Positions 25,235 through 34,531 of a stretch of DNA of 64,000 bases are shown in pieces. The DNA is taken from the NCBI GenBank assembly GCA_903917565.1, contig CAIXBB010000001.1, positions 62,001 through 126,000 of the forward strand, read 5' to 3'. This stretch comes from an uncultured cyanobacterium (GTDB lineage Bacteria > Cyanobacteriota > Cyanobacteriia > PCC-6307 > Cyanobiaceae). A program made the position numbers and the translations under genes. Numbering within the stretch: position 1 is the first letter of the stretch; every line of letters begins with the position of its first letter. The notes below the pieces were generated by a model. It was not told where the DNA came from. It saw only the letters and a program-made list of their open reading frames with translations, and ran no database searches.

Positions 25235-26720
25235 GGGCGGTTTCCAGGAAGGTGCGCAGCATCCCCTCGCGCTTGTTGAGGTCGTACTCGCGCTGCAGCA
25301 CCTCCTGCAGCCCCCCATCGCCCCAGTCCTGGTTCTGGCGGAAGTAGGTGATGAAGCTGCGCCCCGCCACCCGGGTGAGCCAGGCCGCGCTGACGGCCTG
25401 AATGGCCCGGCTGACCACCAGGGCGGGCAGGTTGAGGCTGAGGGCCGAAGTGATCAGACCCACCCCTCCCTTGACCAGCCCCAGCCCCGCCAGGGTCCGG
25501 CCCACCGAAAGGGCCAGATCCTGGGCGTTGTCGCGGCTGAGGCTGACGCCATAGACCCGGCCGATCTCCACCACCATCTGGGCGTTCACCGCCGCTGTGG
25601 CGAGCAGGTCGATGCCCGGCAGCGGGGTCACCATCACCACCCCCGCGCCGATCCACATGTAGCGGTCGACGATGCTGCTGGCATCACTTTGCCGTTGCCG
25701 GTCCAGCAGGTCCTGGCTGGCCTGGCTGAGGCGGCGGCACTGGAGCAGCAGGTTGTCGGCGATCAGCTCCTCCCCATCGGCATGCAGAACGCTGGCGACA
25801 CGGCGCAGCAGGGCCTCCACCTCCGGCGGCGGCTGCAGCGGCCGGCCACCGGGCATCGGCACGCTCTGGGGGGCCGCGCTGGCGGGGATCACATCCTCGG
25901 AAGCGAGCCGCCCGGCGCAGCGTTGCCGCAACAGCGCCAGCAGGCGCCGCTCCTCCTCCTCGCCGCGCAGGTCGCACTTGTTGAGCACCAGCAGCAGCCG
26001 CTTGCCCAGCCCAGCGAGGGCGTCGAACACCTCCAGTTCACTGGCGCGGAGGTCGCCATCCAGCACCAGCAGCAGCAGGTCGGCCCGGGCGGCCAGTCCC
26101 CGGGCCAGCCGCTCCCGCTCGCGGCCCTGGCGGCCCGCCTCAAGGATGCCCGGGGTGTCCTCCAGGATCACGGCCCGGGGCAGATCCCGCAGTCGCAGCC
26201 TGTAGCGGGTGGCGGTGGTGGTCGAGCCCATCGGGGCGCCCACCTCCCCCACCACCTCCTGCAGCAGGGCACGGATGAGTGAGGTCTTGCCCGCCGAGCC
26301 GGTGCCGAACACGACGATGACCAGGTCGCCCCGCTCCAGTTCCGCCTCCATCCGCTGGCGTTCCTGGCGCAGGGCCTCCCGCTCCACCGCATGGCGCACC
26401 TTCTCCAGGGTGCGGTCGATGGCACCCAGATTCCGCTGGGCGGCCTCCCTGCGGCTGGAGGGCACCGCCACGGTGGGGCCCTTGCCTGCCCCCGATGGGC
26501 CAGGGCGACGCAGCCTCTGGAGCCAGGGCCAGCCGACCTGCGCCAGGGCCAGCAGCAACGCCACCAGCACGACCAGCATCAGCGGGCCGACCATCCAGTA
26601 AGGAAGCCAGGTGCTCAGGGTCCACTGCAACTGCTGGATCGCCTGCAGCACCATTCCCAGGGCCACCAGCGCCAGCAGACCCAGAAGGATCCAGATCCAG
26701 AGGCGTTGGGGCAGCTTCAT
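25125..26720 (-). CDS. Membrane-anchored Era/YcjF-type GTPase (DUF697-like)
   Basis: The 531-residue protein has two N-terminal membrane spans (~7-27 and ~42-65). A GTPase domain follows with P-loop GTGSAGKTS (139-147), switch-II DTPG (188-191) and NKCD (247-250). A C-terminal region (~355-460) contains hydrophobic segments such as VVMVTPLPGIDLLATAAVNA and VKGGVGLITSALSLNLPALV, resembling DUF697. Such proteins occur throughout cyanobacteria and are thought to act at membranes, but their role is unknown. The start overlaps the stop of the PBP gene (ATGA). Confidence 0.88.
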   Translation of the reverse strand: MKLPQRLWIWILLGLLALVALGMVLQAIQQLQWTLSTWLPYWMVGPLMLVVLVALLLALAQVGWPWLQRLRRPGPSGAGKGPTVAVPSSRREAAQRNLGAIDRTLEKVRHAVEREALRQERQRMEAELERGDLVIVVFGTGSAGKTSLIRALLQEVVGEVGAPMGSTTTATRYRLRLRDLPRAVILEDTPGILEAGRQGRERERLARGLAARADLLLLVLDGDLRASELEVFDALAGLGKRLLLVLNKCDLRGEEEERRLLALLRQRCAGRLASEDVIPASAAPQSVPMPGGRPLQPPPEVEALLRRVASVLHADGEELIADNLLLQCRRLSQASQDLLDRQRQSDASSIVDRYMWIGAGVVMVTPLPGIDLLATAAVNAQMVVEIGRVYGVSLSRDNAQDLALSVGRTLAGLGLVKGGVGLITSALSLNLPALVVSRAIQAVSAAWLTRVAGRSFITYFRQNQDWGDGGLQEVLQREYDLNKREGMLRTFLETALNRVVEPLQQRQRRRLPPRPGPRGGAAGGGRGNPVP

Positions 26721-28909
26721 GACCCCGGAGGGGCGGAGCGCACGATCTCTCCGAACAGGGAGGCCGCCAGGGCGCTGCTGGCCGCCGTGGGACTGTTGTC
26801 ATCGTTGCCGAGCCAGATGCCGATCACCCACTGATGTCTGGGGGCATAGCCCACGAACAGCAGATCCCGGCCCTCGTTGGTGGTGCCGGTCTTGCCCCAG
26901 CTGCCGGCGCCCACATAGGCGGCGCTGCCGGTGCCGCCGCTGACCACCCCTTCCAGCAGGATCCGCATCGCCTTCGCGGTGGCGGGGCTCATCACCCGGC
27001 GCCCATGGCTGTTCACCGTTCGGGTGCTGCCGGCGGCGGCCCGGCAATCGGCCCCGCCCCGCTCCCCCCCCGACTGGGAGGCGGCGCAGGCTTCGGCATC
27101 GGTGAGCCGCCGGATCGTGGTGGGTGCTCGCCAGAGCCCATCGGCGGCGACGGTGGCATAGGCCGCAGTGAGCTCCAGCAGGGTCACCTCGCTCTGGCCC
27201 AGGGCCAGGCCCGGCACCGGGGCCAGCGGGCTGGTGAAACCGAGGTCGCGACCCTTGCTCACGATGGCGTCGAGGCCACCCTTGCGGGCCAGGCGCAGGG
27301 CAGCGGTGTTGCTGCTGATCGCCAGGGCCTGGCGCAGGCTGAGGGTGCCGCCACAGCCGCTGGCGAAGTGCTGGCCCCCCCACTCCAGCGGTGCGCAGCT
27401 GATCCGGTCACCGGGACGGGCCCCCCGCTCCAGGGCGACGACGTAGGGGACCAGCTTGAAGGTGCTGCCAGGCTGGCGCAGGGCCATCGAGGCCCGGTTG
27501 AACTGGCTCTGCAGGTAGTCCCGACCGCCCGCGATGGCGCGGATCCCGCCTGTGCGGCTGTCGAGCACCACCACCGCCCCCTGGCTTACCCCCAGCGATC
27601 GGCTGGCATCGATGCGCTGCCGCAACAGCTGCTCGATCCGCTCCTGCAGCAGCGGATCGAGGTGGGTGTCGATCAGGAAGTTGCCTTCGGCGGCCACCTC
27701 CTTGCCCACCAGGTTCTCCAGATCGCGGCGCACCTGGTCGGTGTAGAAGGGGGCCCCGCGCTGCTGGGCGGAGCGGCAGGCGTCCGGGGCCAGTCGGATC
27801 GGTTGCCGCCGGGCCCGGCGGGCCTGATCGGCGCTGATCCGGTTGGCGGCGGCCATCTTGTCGAGCACCTGGTTGCGGGAGGCCAGGGCCGCCGAGGGGT
27901 CGATGCAGGGGTCGTAGCCGTTCGGGGAGGGCAGCAGGCCCACCAGAAGGGCGGCCTCCTCGAGCTTCAGGGCCGCTGCCGGCCGGCCGAAGAAGCGCCG
28001 GGACGCATCCTCGAACCCCCAGACGGCACCGAGATACGCCCGGTTGAGGTAGCTCAGCAGCAATTGCTCCTTGCTGAAACGCGCCTCCAGCTGCAGGGCC
28101 ACCAACAGCTCGCGCCATTTGCGTCCCAGGGTCTCCCCCTGTCCCACCTGCTCCGGGTAGAGGCTGCGGGCCATCTGCTGGGTCAGGGTGCTGCCGCCCT
28201 CGAGCACCCGGCCGCCGAGCAGGTTGGCGAGCAGGGCACGGGCAGTGCCGATCGGATCCACGCCGGGATGCCACCAGAAGCGGTTGTCTTCGCTGGCCAG
28301 CAGCGCATCGACCAGAACGGCGGGATAGGCGTTCAGATCAGGAAGTTCGCGACGCTTGCGATCGGCCACGGACGCCACCGGCCGGTTGCTGCGGTCGTAG
28401 AGGAGCAATGGGCCCCGCACCGTCGCCAGGCTGCCCCGGGTGGGCACCTGCAGCAGGGACAGGGCCAGCAGCAGGGTGCCGGCGCCGACCACGGCCGCCG
28501 CGCCCAGGGCCCCCCAGCTCCCCAGCCAGGCCCGCCGGAGGACCCCTTGCCGCTCGAAGAGGAGCGAGGGCAGATCCTCCTGATCGGCGGGTCCGAAGCG
28601 CACCTGATCCCCCTGGCGCAGCACCAGCTCCCGCACCCTGCGGCCCCTCCACCAGAGCCCGTTGGTGGAGCCGGCGTCCGTCAGCAGCCAGTGCTCACCA
28701 TGCTTTTCGAGCAGGGCATGGTGGCGGCTCACGGCCGTGTGGTCGATGACGATGGTGTTGTCGGTGGCGCGGCCGATCCGGTAGAGGCTGCCGTGCAGGG
28801 GCTGGCTCAGCTCCGGCAGGCCGGGGCGCAGCACCCTGAGCTGGGGGCCGGCGGTCTGGGGTCGGGGGCGCAGCCTCCGCTCCAGGCCCTCAAGGATGGC
28901 GGTCGGCAT
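26717..28909 (-). CDS. FHA-domain class A penicillin-binding protein
   Basis: This 730-residue bifunctional peptidoglycan synthase has a cytoplasmic FHA domain in front. FHA spans ~24-118 (IGRATDNTIVIDHTAVSRHH and DAGSTNGLWW). A membrane anchor is at ~132-153. The GT51 glycosyltransferase follows, with catalytic ASEDNRF (Glu207) and GGSTLTQQMARSLYP. The transpeptidase carries QPGSTFK (SxxK), SSN in AISSNTAAL and KTGTT. FHA reads phosphothreonine, so cell-wall synthesis may respond to a Ser/Thr kinase. ATG 28909 overlaps the end of lspA by 20 bases. Confidence 0.93.
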   Translation of the reverse strand: MPTAILEGLERRLRPRPQTAGPQLRVLRPGLPELSQPLHGSLYRIGRATDNTIVIDHTAVSRHHALLEKHGEHWLLTDAGSTNGLWWRGRRVRELVLRQGDQVRFGPADQEDLPSLLFERQGVLRRAWLGSWGALGAAAVVGAGTLLLALSLLQVPTRGSLATVRGPLLLYDRSNRPVASVADRKRRELPDLNAYPAVLVDALLASEDNRFWWHPGVDPIGTARALLANLLGGRVLEGGSTLTQQMARSLYPEQVGQGETLGRKWRELLVALQLEARFSKEQLLLSYLNRAYLGAVWGFEDASRRFFGRPAAALKLEEAALLVGLLPSPNGYDPCIDPSAALASRNQVLDKMAAANRISADQARRARRQPIRLAPDACRSAQQRGAPFYTDQVRRDLENLVGKEVAAEGNFLIDTHLDPLLQERIEQLLRQRIDASRSLGVSQGAVVVLDSRTGGIRAIAGGRDYLQSQFNRASMALRQPGSTFKLVPYVVALERGARPGDRISCAPLEWGGQHFASGCGGTLSLRQALAISSNTAALRLARKGGLDAIVSKGRDLGFTSPLAPVPGLALGQSEVTLLELTAAYATVAADGLWRAPTTIRRLTDAEACAASQSGGERGGADCRAAAGSTRTVNSHGRRVMSPATAKAMRILLEGVVSGGTGSAAYVGAGSWGKTGTTNEGRDLLFVGYAPRHQWVIGIWLGNDDNSPTAASSALAASLFGEIVRSAPPGS

Positions 28910-29366
28910 GGGGTCGCAGCAGATCGATGAGGAAGCACGCCACGGCCAGGTTGATGGCCACGTCGGCAAGGTTGAAGATCGGGAAGTGAATCGGGACGAA
29001 CTCCAGGAAGTCCACCACAGCGCCGTAGCGCCAACGGTCGATGCCGTTGCCCAGGGCTCCTCCGAGCAGCAGTCCCGGGGCAAGGCTGCTCCAGGGGCCG
29101 ACGGGAGGGCGCCACAGGATCCAGACCAGCAGGCCGAAGCACGTCAGAGCGCTCACCAGGCCCAGCTGGATCGACGCCCCGGTGAACAGGCTGAAGGCGG
29201 CCCCTGTGTTGCTGACCCTCTGCAGTTGCAGCAGGCCAGGAAGCAAAGGCCGGATGGTGTCGCTGGCCAGGTGGTCGAGGGCCCAGGCCTTGCTCACCTG
29301 ATCGAGCATCAGGGTGATGGCCGTCACCAACAGCGTCCCCAGCCGCTGGCGGAGCGGTCGTGCCAT
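28890..29366 (-). CDS. lspA: Lipoprotein signal peptidase (signal peptidase II)
   Basis: LspA cleaves signal peptides from diacylated prolipoproteins in the plasma membrane. The 158-residue protein has four spans and the catalytic Asp pair: NGIDRWRYGAVVDFL and FNLADVAINLAV. RVSNTGAAFSLF is the third conserved block. ATG 29366 is used; the bioY stop overlaps it (TGATG). A GTG three bases upstream is also possible. It sits between bioY and the FHA-PBP in a minus-strand operon of envelope genes. Confidence 0.95.
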   Translation of the reverse strand: MARPLRQRLGTLLVTAITLMLDQVSKAWALDHLASDTIRPLLPGLLQLQRVSNTGAAFSLFTGASIQLGLVSALTCFGLLVWILWRPPVGPWSSLAPGLLLGGALGNGIDRWRYGAVVDFLEFVPIHFPIFNLADVAINLAVACFLIDLLRPHADRHP

Positions 29367-29935
29367 CACGAAGGCACCAGCAGCAGCCGGCGCAGCAACC
29401 AGCCCATGACGCCGACGGCGCAGCAGAGCAGCAACTGGGGCAGCAGAGCCAGGCTGTACCCGACCACCAGCGTCAGGGTGTCACCCCCCCAGCGGCCGGC
29501 CAGGCTGCCCAGCAGCAGGTTGGTGAGGCCGCAGAGATGCAGCACCACCAGTCCGATGGCGGCGGCCCCGGCGAGGGCAAGGGGATCGTCCATGCCCGGC
29601 TGGCGTGACAGTTTGCCGGTGATCCAGGCGGCCGGCAGGAAGCCTGCCAGGTAGCCGAAGCCCGGATCGAGCAGATAGCCGATCCCTCCGCCCTCGTGGA
29701 AGACCGGCAACTGGAACAGACCGACACTGAGATAGGCCACGGCGGCTAGGGTGGCACTGCGGGGGCCGCAGACCAGGGCGGTCAACAGCAGGGCCGGCAC
29801 CTGCAGGGTGATGCCGAGCGGACGCAAATCCCAGCCACCGACCCCATGGACCGGGAAGGCCGCCGGCACCAGACCGCCGACAAGGATGAGGAGGAGGCCG
29901 GCGATCGCTCCGCTCCAGGTGGCAAGGGCTCGCAA
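29366..29935 (-). CDS. bioY: Biotin transporter S component BioY
   Basis: BioY captures biotin as the membrane component of an ECF transporter or alone. The ~189-residue protein has six spans. It shows the BioY pattern PLGITLQVPALLLTALVCGP, LSVGLFQLPVFHEGGGIGYL, and LLDPGFGYLAGFLPAAWITG. The start is uncertain: TTG 29935 leaves room for the divergent ndhS promoter, while the frame stays open to 30040, inside ndhS. No energy-coupling ATPase is in the window. Confidence 0.9.
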   Translation of the reverse strand: MRALATWSGAIAGLLLILVGGLVPAAFPVHGVGGWDLRPLGITLQVPALLLTALVCGPRSATLAAVAYLSVGLFQLPVFHEGGGIGYLLDPGFGYLAGFLPAAWITGKLSRQPGMDDPLALAGAAAIGLVVLHLCGLTNLLLGSLAGRWGGDTLTLVVGYSLALLPQLLLCCAVGVMGWLLRRLLLVPS

Positions 29936-30017
29936 AGAACCGTTCGTGGCTGGCGCCCATCCTGCTCCAGCTAGGTTCGGCTGAGAAGGGCCCGGAGCCC
30001 GCTGAAGCGCCGTACCG

Positions 30018-30302
30018 ATGTCGGATCCCACCCCCACCAATCCCCCGGCACCGGAGGAGCAGCCGCTGGGAGCTCCGGTGGTGGCGATCCACCTGGGGGA
30101 TGCCGTGCGGCTGCGCCAGCCCCTCTCTTACCTCAAGACCGCCGACCCGATGCCCATGCTGCGTCCGCCGGACCTGGTGGACCCGGGTGAGGTGGGCCGC
30201 GTCGTGGAGATCCGGCCCCTTGAACTGAGGGCCATCCGTTTCCGCCGTGGCACCTTCCTGATCAACCTCAGCGACCTGGAGCCGGCCTCCCCTGCCGGCT
30301 GA
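30018..30302 (+). CDS. ndhS: NAD(P)H dehydrogenase (NDH-1) subunit S
   Basis: NdhS sits at the ferredoxin-docking site of the photosynthetic NDH-1 complex and supports cyclic electron flow. The 94-residue protein contains GDAVRLRQPLSYLKTADPMP followed by MLRPPDLVDPGEVGRVVEIR and the SH3-like [15 protein letters not shown]. All are characteristic. It is divergent from bioY and overlaps the convergent M16 gene by 35 bases at its 3' end. Confidence 0.92.
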   Translation: MSDPTPTNPPAPEEQPLGAPVVAIHLGDAVRLRQPLSYLKTADPMPMLRPPDLVDPGEVGRVVEIRPLELRAIRFRRGTFLINLSDLEPASPAG

Positions 30303-31587
30303 GCCCGTGGTTGAGCCAGGCCCGGTGCGCCTGCTCCAGCGCCGGGGCCGGGCCCACAAGGCTCAGGCTGGGGGAGGCCAGCCAGCGGCGGGCCGCCGCC
30401 CGCAGATCCTCAGAGCCCAGTCCAGGGGCCCGCTCCAGCACCCGGCGTACGTGGTCGGAGGGCAGGCCATGGCTGAGCACCAGAGCCAGGCGTTCGGCGA
30501 TCTGGGAGCAGGTCTGGCGCCCCATGGCGTCCTGCCCCTGGAACTTGGCCAGGGCCAGCAGCCGTGAGCCCCCATCGAGGGGCTCCTCCAGGAGCCGCTG
30601 CCACTCGTCCAGCAGACAGGTGGTGGCTTCCGCCGCCCGCTCAGCCGAGGTGGAGAGGTGCATGACAAACGGCGAGCCGCCGGCATGGGCCGGCAGGTGA
30701 ACACCGACGTCATAGGCCAGGCCGCGTTCCTCTCGCATCGTGATGAACAACCGGCTGGACATGCCGAGGCCGAGGTGAGCCTGCAGCAAGCGCAGAGCCA
30801 GGGCGTCGGGATGGGCCAGGGGAACGGTCGCGGCCCCCAGCATCAGCACCACCTGTTCGGTGTCCTGCACCTGCCGGGCGAATCGGCCCTTGGCCAGCGG
30901 CGGACCGGCGAAGGTTTGGGGCCGAGGGGCATGGGTGCTCCACGGAGCCGCCGCCAGTTCCTGCTCCAGGGCGGCCCCCAGCGCCGCCGGGGCGTCGCCG
31001 CACAGCACCAGCACGGCGCCGTCAGCCCCGAGACCCTCCACGAGGGGGCGCAACGCCTCCGGGCCGAGGCCCGCCAGTTCCGCCTCGATCCCGAGCGGGT
31101 CATGGCCGTAGGGGCCATCGCCGTAGAGCAGGCGGCGCAGCTGGTCGTGGGCCAACTGGAAGGGGTCCTCCTTCTGGCGCTGCAGCAACTGCAGGTTGAG
31201 CTGCCGTTCGATTGCCACCTGCTCGGCCTCCAGCCGCGGCCGTCGCGCCATCGCCAGCAGCAGGGGCACCAGGGCGGGAGCATCGTCGGCGGAGCACTTC
31301 AGGGCCAGCACCAGACCGTCCTCATGGGCCTCCACCCGCAGGGCGGCGCCTGCCCCCTCGACGCAATCGGCCAGGGCCTCGGCATCGAGGTCGCCGCAGC
31401 CCCGGGTCATGCTGCCGGCCAATAACTGGTGGGCACCCCGGCGGCCGACCGGGTCCCGGCCGCTGCCGCCTGGAATGGCCAGGCGTGCCGCCAGGATCGC
31501 CGGTCCTGGCCGGTGCAGGATCCGCAGGGGCAGACCCCCTTCCAGGACGCGGCTGTCCTCGTTGGAGACAGAAGCGGCGAGGCTCAT
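30268..31587 (-). CDS. M16 family peptidase homologue lacking the zinc motif
   Basis: The 439-residue protein has the M16A/B two-domain fold ([20 protein letters not shown] at the start, [20 protein letters not shown] in the second half). The HxxEH zinc motif is replaced by HQLLA (in [15 protein letters not shown]), so it cannot bind zinc as usual. M16 enzymes often work as a catalytic plus non-catalytic pair, and the gene just upstream encodes the partner with HFLEH. The ATG at 31587 overlaps that gene's stop, consistent with equimolar expression. Confidence 0.9.
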   Translation of the reverse strand: MSLAASVSNEDSRVLEGGLPLRILHRPGPAILAARLAIPGGSGRDPVGRRGAHQLLAGSMTRGCGDLDAEALADCVEGAGAALRVEAHEDGLVLALKCSADDAPALVPLLLAMARRPRLEAEQVAIERQLNLQLLQRQKEDPFQLAHDQLRRLLYGDGPYGHDPLGIEAELAGLGPEALRPLVEGLGADGAVLVLCGDAPAALGAALEQELAAAPWSTHAPRPQTFAGPPLAKGRFARQVQDTEQVVLMLGAATVPLAHPDALALRLLQAHLGLGMSSRLFITMREERGLAYDVGVHLPAHAGGSPFVMHLSTSAERAAEATTCLLDEWQRLLEEPLDGGSRLLALAKFQGQDAMGRQTCSQIAERLALVLSHGLPSDHVRRVLERAPGLGSEDLRAAARRWLASPSLSLVGPAPALEQAHRAWLNHGLSRQGRPAPGR

Positions 31588-32858
31588 GCCGGCACCGCTT
31601 CCAGCAGGCAGGCCCGGGCCGGATCCAGCAGGGCCAGGATCTGCTCCTGGAGCCGTACGGGCGACCAGCGATCGAGCAGCGCCAGGGGATGGTCGAGGGG
31701 CTGACTCCGTCCCCACAGACGGCTGCTGCCGATCAGGGAGGCCACACCGCCGGGGGACTCCAGGGAGAACCGATAGCCGTTGGCGACCAGGCGGCGGGCC
31801 CGCCACCACTCCTGCTCGCCGACGCTGTCCTGGCGGAGTTCCTGCCACACCTTGGTGATGGCCCCACGCACCTCGCTCAGATCCTCCTCGTCGCAGACGG
31901 CTTCCAGCAGGGCAAAGCTGCCGCCCTCCATGGCATGCAGATCCAGGTCGATGCTCTCCACGATCTGCAGCTGTTCCCGCAGGCGCTCCACCAGACGGCT
32001 GCGGCGCCCCTCCGCCAGCACGGTGGTGCCCAGGTCGGCCCCCACCATGTCCTCCACATCGCTGGCGGGTGGCAGCCACCACAGCATCAGCAGCCGGGCG
32101 GCCTCCAGCCGCGGCACGGCCAGCCGGTGGACGCCGGGGGTGACCTGGAGCCTCGCCGGAGCCATCACCGCGCTGGACGGAGCCAGGGCCGCGAGGGGGC
32201 CCGCGGCCGCCCGCCGCATCAGATCGCCATCCGCCACGGCACCGGTGAGGGCCAGGACGCAGCGGGCTGCGGCGTACTGACGGTGGTGGAAGGCGGCCAT
32301 GGCGGCGGGGTCGTGGGCGACCAGGGCCTCGCGCCGCCCGAGGATCGGCAGGCCATAGGGGTGGTCCGGACAGGCCAGGGACAGCAGCCGCTGCAGGGCC
32401 ACCTCCTCGGGCTGATCCTCGCTCTGGGCGAGTTCCTCCAGCACCACCTGCCGCTCCATGGCGAAGCTTTCAGCCTCCAGCCGAGGCTGCAGCACCAGAT
32501 CCATCAGCAGTTCCAGGGCCTCTCCGGCCGCTTCCGGCGGCATCAGGGCGTGGAAGTGGACATCGTCGAAGCCGGTGGCGGCATTGCTGCTTCCCCCCAG
32601 GGCTTCGATGCGCCGGTCGAACTCCCCGGCCGCCAGTCCTTCGCTGCCCTTGAACACCATGTGTTCGAGGAAATGGGCCATGCCGCTCTCCGCGGGGCCC
32701 TCGAAGGCGCTGCCGGCCCGGCACCAGAAGTCAAGGCAGACCAGAGGGGCGTCCTTCAGGTCCAGCTGCACCAGTTCGACGCCATTGGCGAGGATGTGGC
32801 TGATGGGGGCGGCCAGCCCGGGCAGCAAGGACCCGCAACAACCCAGGGACACACTCAC
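31584..32858 (-). CDS. M16 family zinc metallopeptidase, catalytic partner
   Basis: The ~424-residue protein has the inverted zinc motif in [15 protein letters not shown] (His62, Glu65, His66) and the downstream Glu region [21 protein letters not shown]16 peptidases degrade peptides such as cleaved transit or signal peptides. With the motif-less paralogue downstream it should form a heterodimer. GTG at 32858 or 32852 is the likely start, since no ATG lies before the domain. The start faces that of pcyA only 6 bases away, so the two promoters must overlap or lie inside coding sequence. Confidence 0.9.
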   Translation of the reverse strand: MSVSLGCCGSLLPGLAAPISHILANGVELVQLDLKDAPLVCLDFWCRAGSAFEGPAESGMAHFLEHMVFKGSEGLAAGEFDRRIEALGGSSNAATGFDDVHFHALMPPEAAGEALELLMDLVLQPRLEAESFAMERQVVLEELAQSEDQPEEVALQRLLSLACPDHPYGLPILGRREALVAHDPAAMAAFHHRQYAAARCVLALTGAVADGDLMRRAAAGPLAALAPSSAVMAPARLQVTPGVHRLAVPRLEAARLLMLWWLPPASDVEDMVGADLGTTVLAEGRRSRLVERLREQLQIVESIDLDLHAMEGGSFALLEAVCDEEDLSEVRGAITKVWQELRQDSVGEQEWWRARRLVANGYRFSLESPGGVASLIGSSRLWGRSQPLDHPLALLDRWSPVRLQEQILALLDPARACLLEAVPA

Positions 32859-32864
32859 GGACGC

Positions 32865-33653
32865 ATGGCAGGATCCGCATTCTGCTGTGACGACGTGTCC
32901 ATGGGTGAGGTCGCTCCGGCCGGTGACGGTGGCATCCACCCGCTGGTGGATGGTCTGGCCGAGCGGATCCGGCTCTGTCGCAACGATCTGCCGGATCTGG
33001 CCCCCCTGGCGATTGACCCCGACCTGGAGGCGATCAGCGGCAGCCTGGAGGGGGATGCGCTCTTCATCCGCAACGAGGTGCACCGCTGTAGGGGGATGCG
33101 CAAGCTGCATCTGGAGACGGCGCGTCTCGGCGCCGGACTGCAGATCCTCCACTGCGTCTTCTTTCCTGATCCCCGCCACGATCTGCCGGTGTTCGGCGCC
33201 GACATCGTGGCCGGCAAGGGCGGGGTGAGCGCCGCCATCGTCGACCTCTCTCCGGTGGGGGAGGACCTGCCGCAGGCCATCGCCGGGGCCCTGGCCGACC
33301 GCCGCCGTCCCGCCTTCTCGCAGGTGCGGGAGTTGCCGCCCTGGGGCTCGATCTTTTCCCCCCACGTGCTGTTCGTCCGGCCAATATCGGAAGCGGAGGA
33401 GCAGGGGTTCGTTGAGGAGGTCGCCGCGTTCCTCGGCGTGCTCGCCGAAGCCGCCAACGTGAGCCCTTCCCAGGCCCATGACCATCCGGCTACCGTTGCG
33501 CGGTGGGAAGGGCAGCTGAGGTATTGCAAGCAACAGAAACAAAACGACAAGACCCGCAGGGTCCTGGAGAAGGCCTTCAACCCCCAGTGGGCGGATCGCT
33601 ACATCGAAGACCTGCTCTTCGACGACCCACCGGTCCCTGGCGCAATGGCCTGA
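32865..33653 (+). CDS. pcyA: Phycocyanobilin:ferredoxin oxidoreductase
   Basis: PcyA reduces biliverdin IXalpha by four electrons from ferredoxin to phycocyanobilin, the chromophore of ApcF and other biliproteins. The 262-residue protein shows [20 protein letters not shown], where His corresponds to Synechocystis His88. [20 protein letters not shown] carries the Asp105 equivalent. The C-terminus has [19 protein letters not shown]. By ungapped alignment the position of Glu76 holds Arg (FIRNEVHR). An alternative ATG at 32901 removes twelve residues. The 3' end overlaps the devB-like gene. Confidence 0.94.
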   Translation: MAGSAFCCDDVSMGEVAPAGDGGIHPLVDGLAERIRLCRNDLPDLAPLAIDPDLEAISGSLEGDALFIRNEVHRCRGMRKLHLETARLGAGLQILHCVFFPDPRHDLPVFGADIVAGKGGVSAAIVDLSPVGEDLPQAIAGALADRRRPAFSQVRELPPWGSIFSPHVLFVRPISEAEEQGFVEEVAAFLGVLAEAANVSPSQAHDHPATVARWEGQLRYCKQQKQNDKTRRVLEKAFNPQWADRYIEDLLFDDPPVPGAMA

Positions 33654-34531
33654 TCGTCGCCGGGGTGGCGGGATTGGTGGTGGCCGGAGTGGTTCTGCAT
33701 CAACGTCTTCAGGCCCCCAAAGTCCCTGCCGCCGCCGTCGCCAGGCCACCGGCGCCCGTGGAGGCCGTGGCGGCCCTGGGCCAGCTGGAGCCTGACGGCG
33801 ATGTTCGCGTTTTGGCCGCTCCGATCACCGGCATCGGCGGCAGTCCCCGCATCACCGAACTGCTGGTGGCCGAGGGCGACAAAGTGCAGGCCGGACAGCT
33901 GCTGGCCCGCTTCGACAACCAGCCGCTGCAGCGGGCGGAACTGGCGTTGATCCGCACCCGGATCGCCAACCTCGGCCGCCGGCTCACGATTCAGACCCGC
34001 GACCTGGCGCGCTACCGCAAGCTGGCCAGCGACGGGGCCTATGCGGCCGCCGATCTGGATCTGCTCGAGCAGCGCACCCTGGAACTCCAGGGGCAGCTGC
34101 AGGAGGCCAGGGCCTCCCTGGTCAAGGCGAGCACGGATCTGGTCAACACCGAACTGAGGGCTCCGATCGACGGCACGGTGCTGCGTATCCAGTCCCGCGT
34201 CGGCGAACGCCCCGGCGACAAGGGCATCCTCGAGCTGGGGGCCAGCGATCGCATGGAGGCCCGGGTGGAGGTCTACGAAAGCGACATCGACCGTGTGCGC
34301 CTCGGCCAGGCCGTGACTCTCACCAGTGAGAACGGCGGTTTCGATGGCAAGCTCCGAGGCACCGTGCGGCGCATCAGCCCCCAGGTCCGCCAGCGGGAGG
34401 TGCTTTCCACCGATCCCACCGGCGATGCCGACGCCCGGGTGGTGGAGGTGCGGGTGCGGCTGGATCCCGGCGATGGGGCCCGGGTCGCCTCCCTCACGGG
34501 CCTCAAGGTGATCGCCCGCATGCAGCCATGA
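33587..34531 (+). CDS. DevB-type HlyD family membrane fusion protein
   Basis: The protein has ~314 residues from GTG 33587. It has one N-terminal membrane anchor ([18 protein letters not shown]) and then a lipoyl/barrel-sandwich hybrid split around a coiled-coil hairpin. The first half contains [20 protein letters not shown] and [20 protein letters not shown]. The hairpin runs ~95-185, and [20 protein letters not shown] follows. It links the DevC/DevA pump to an outer-membrane channel. The start is uncertain: the frame is open to 33503 inside pcyA, and no ATG precedes the anchor. The stop overlaps devC (ATGA). Confidence 0.87.
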   Translation: MGGSLHRRPALRRPTGPWRNGLIVAGVAGLVVAGVVLHQRLQAPKVPAAAVARPPAPVEAVAALGQLEPDGDVRVLAAPITGIGGSPRITELLVAEGDKVQAGQLLARFDNQPLQRAELALIRTRIANLGRRLTIQTRDLARYRKLASDGAYAAADLDLLEQRTLELQGQLQEARASLVKASTDLVNTELRAPIDGTVLRIQSRVGERPGDKGILELGASDRMEARVEVYESDIDRVRLGQAVTLTSENGGFDGKLRGTVRRISPQVRQREVLSTDPTGDADARVVEVRVRLDPGDGARVASLTGLKVIARMQP

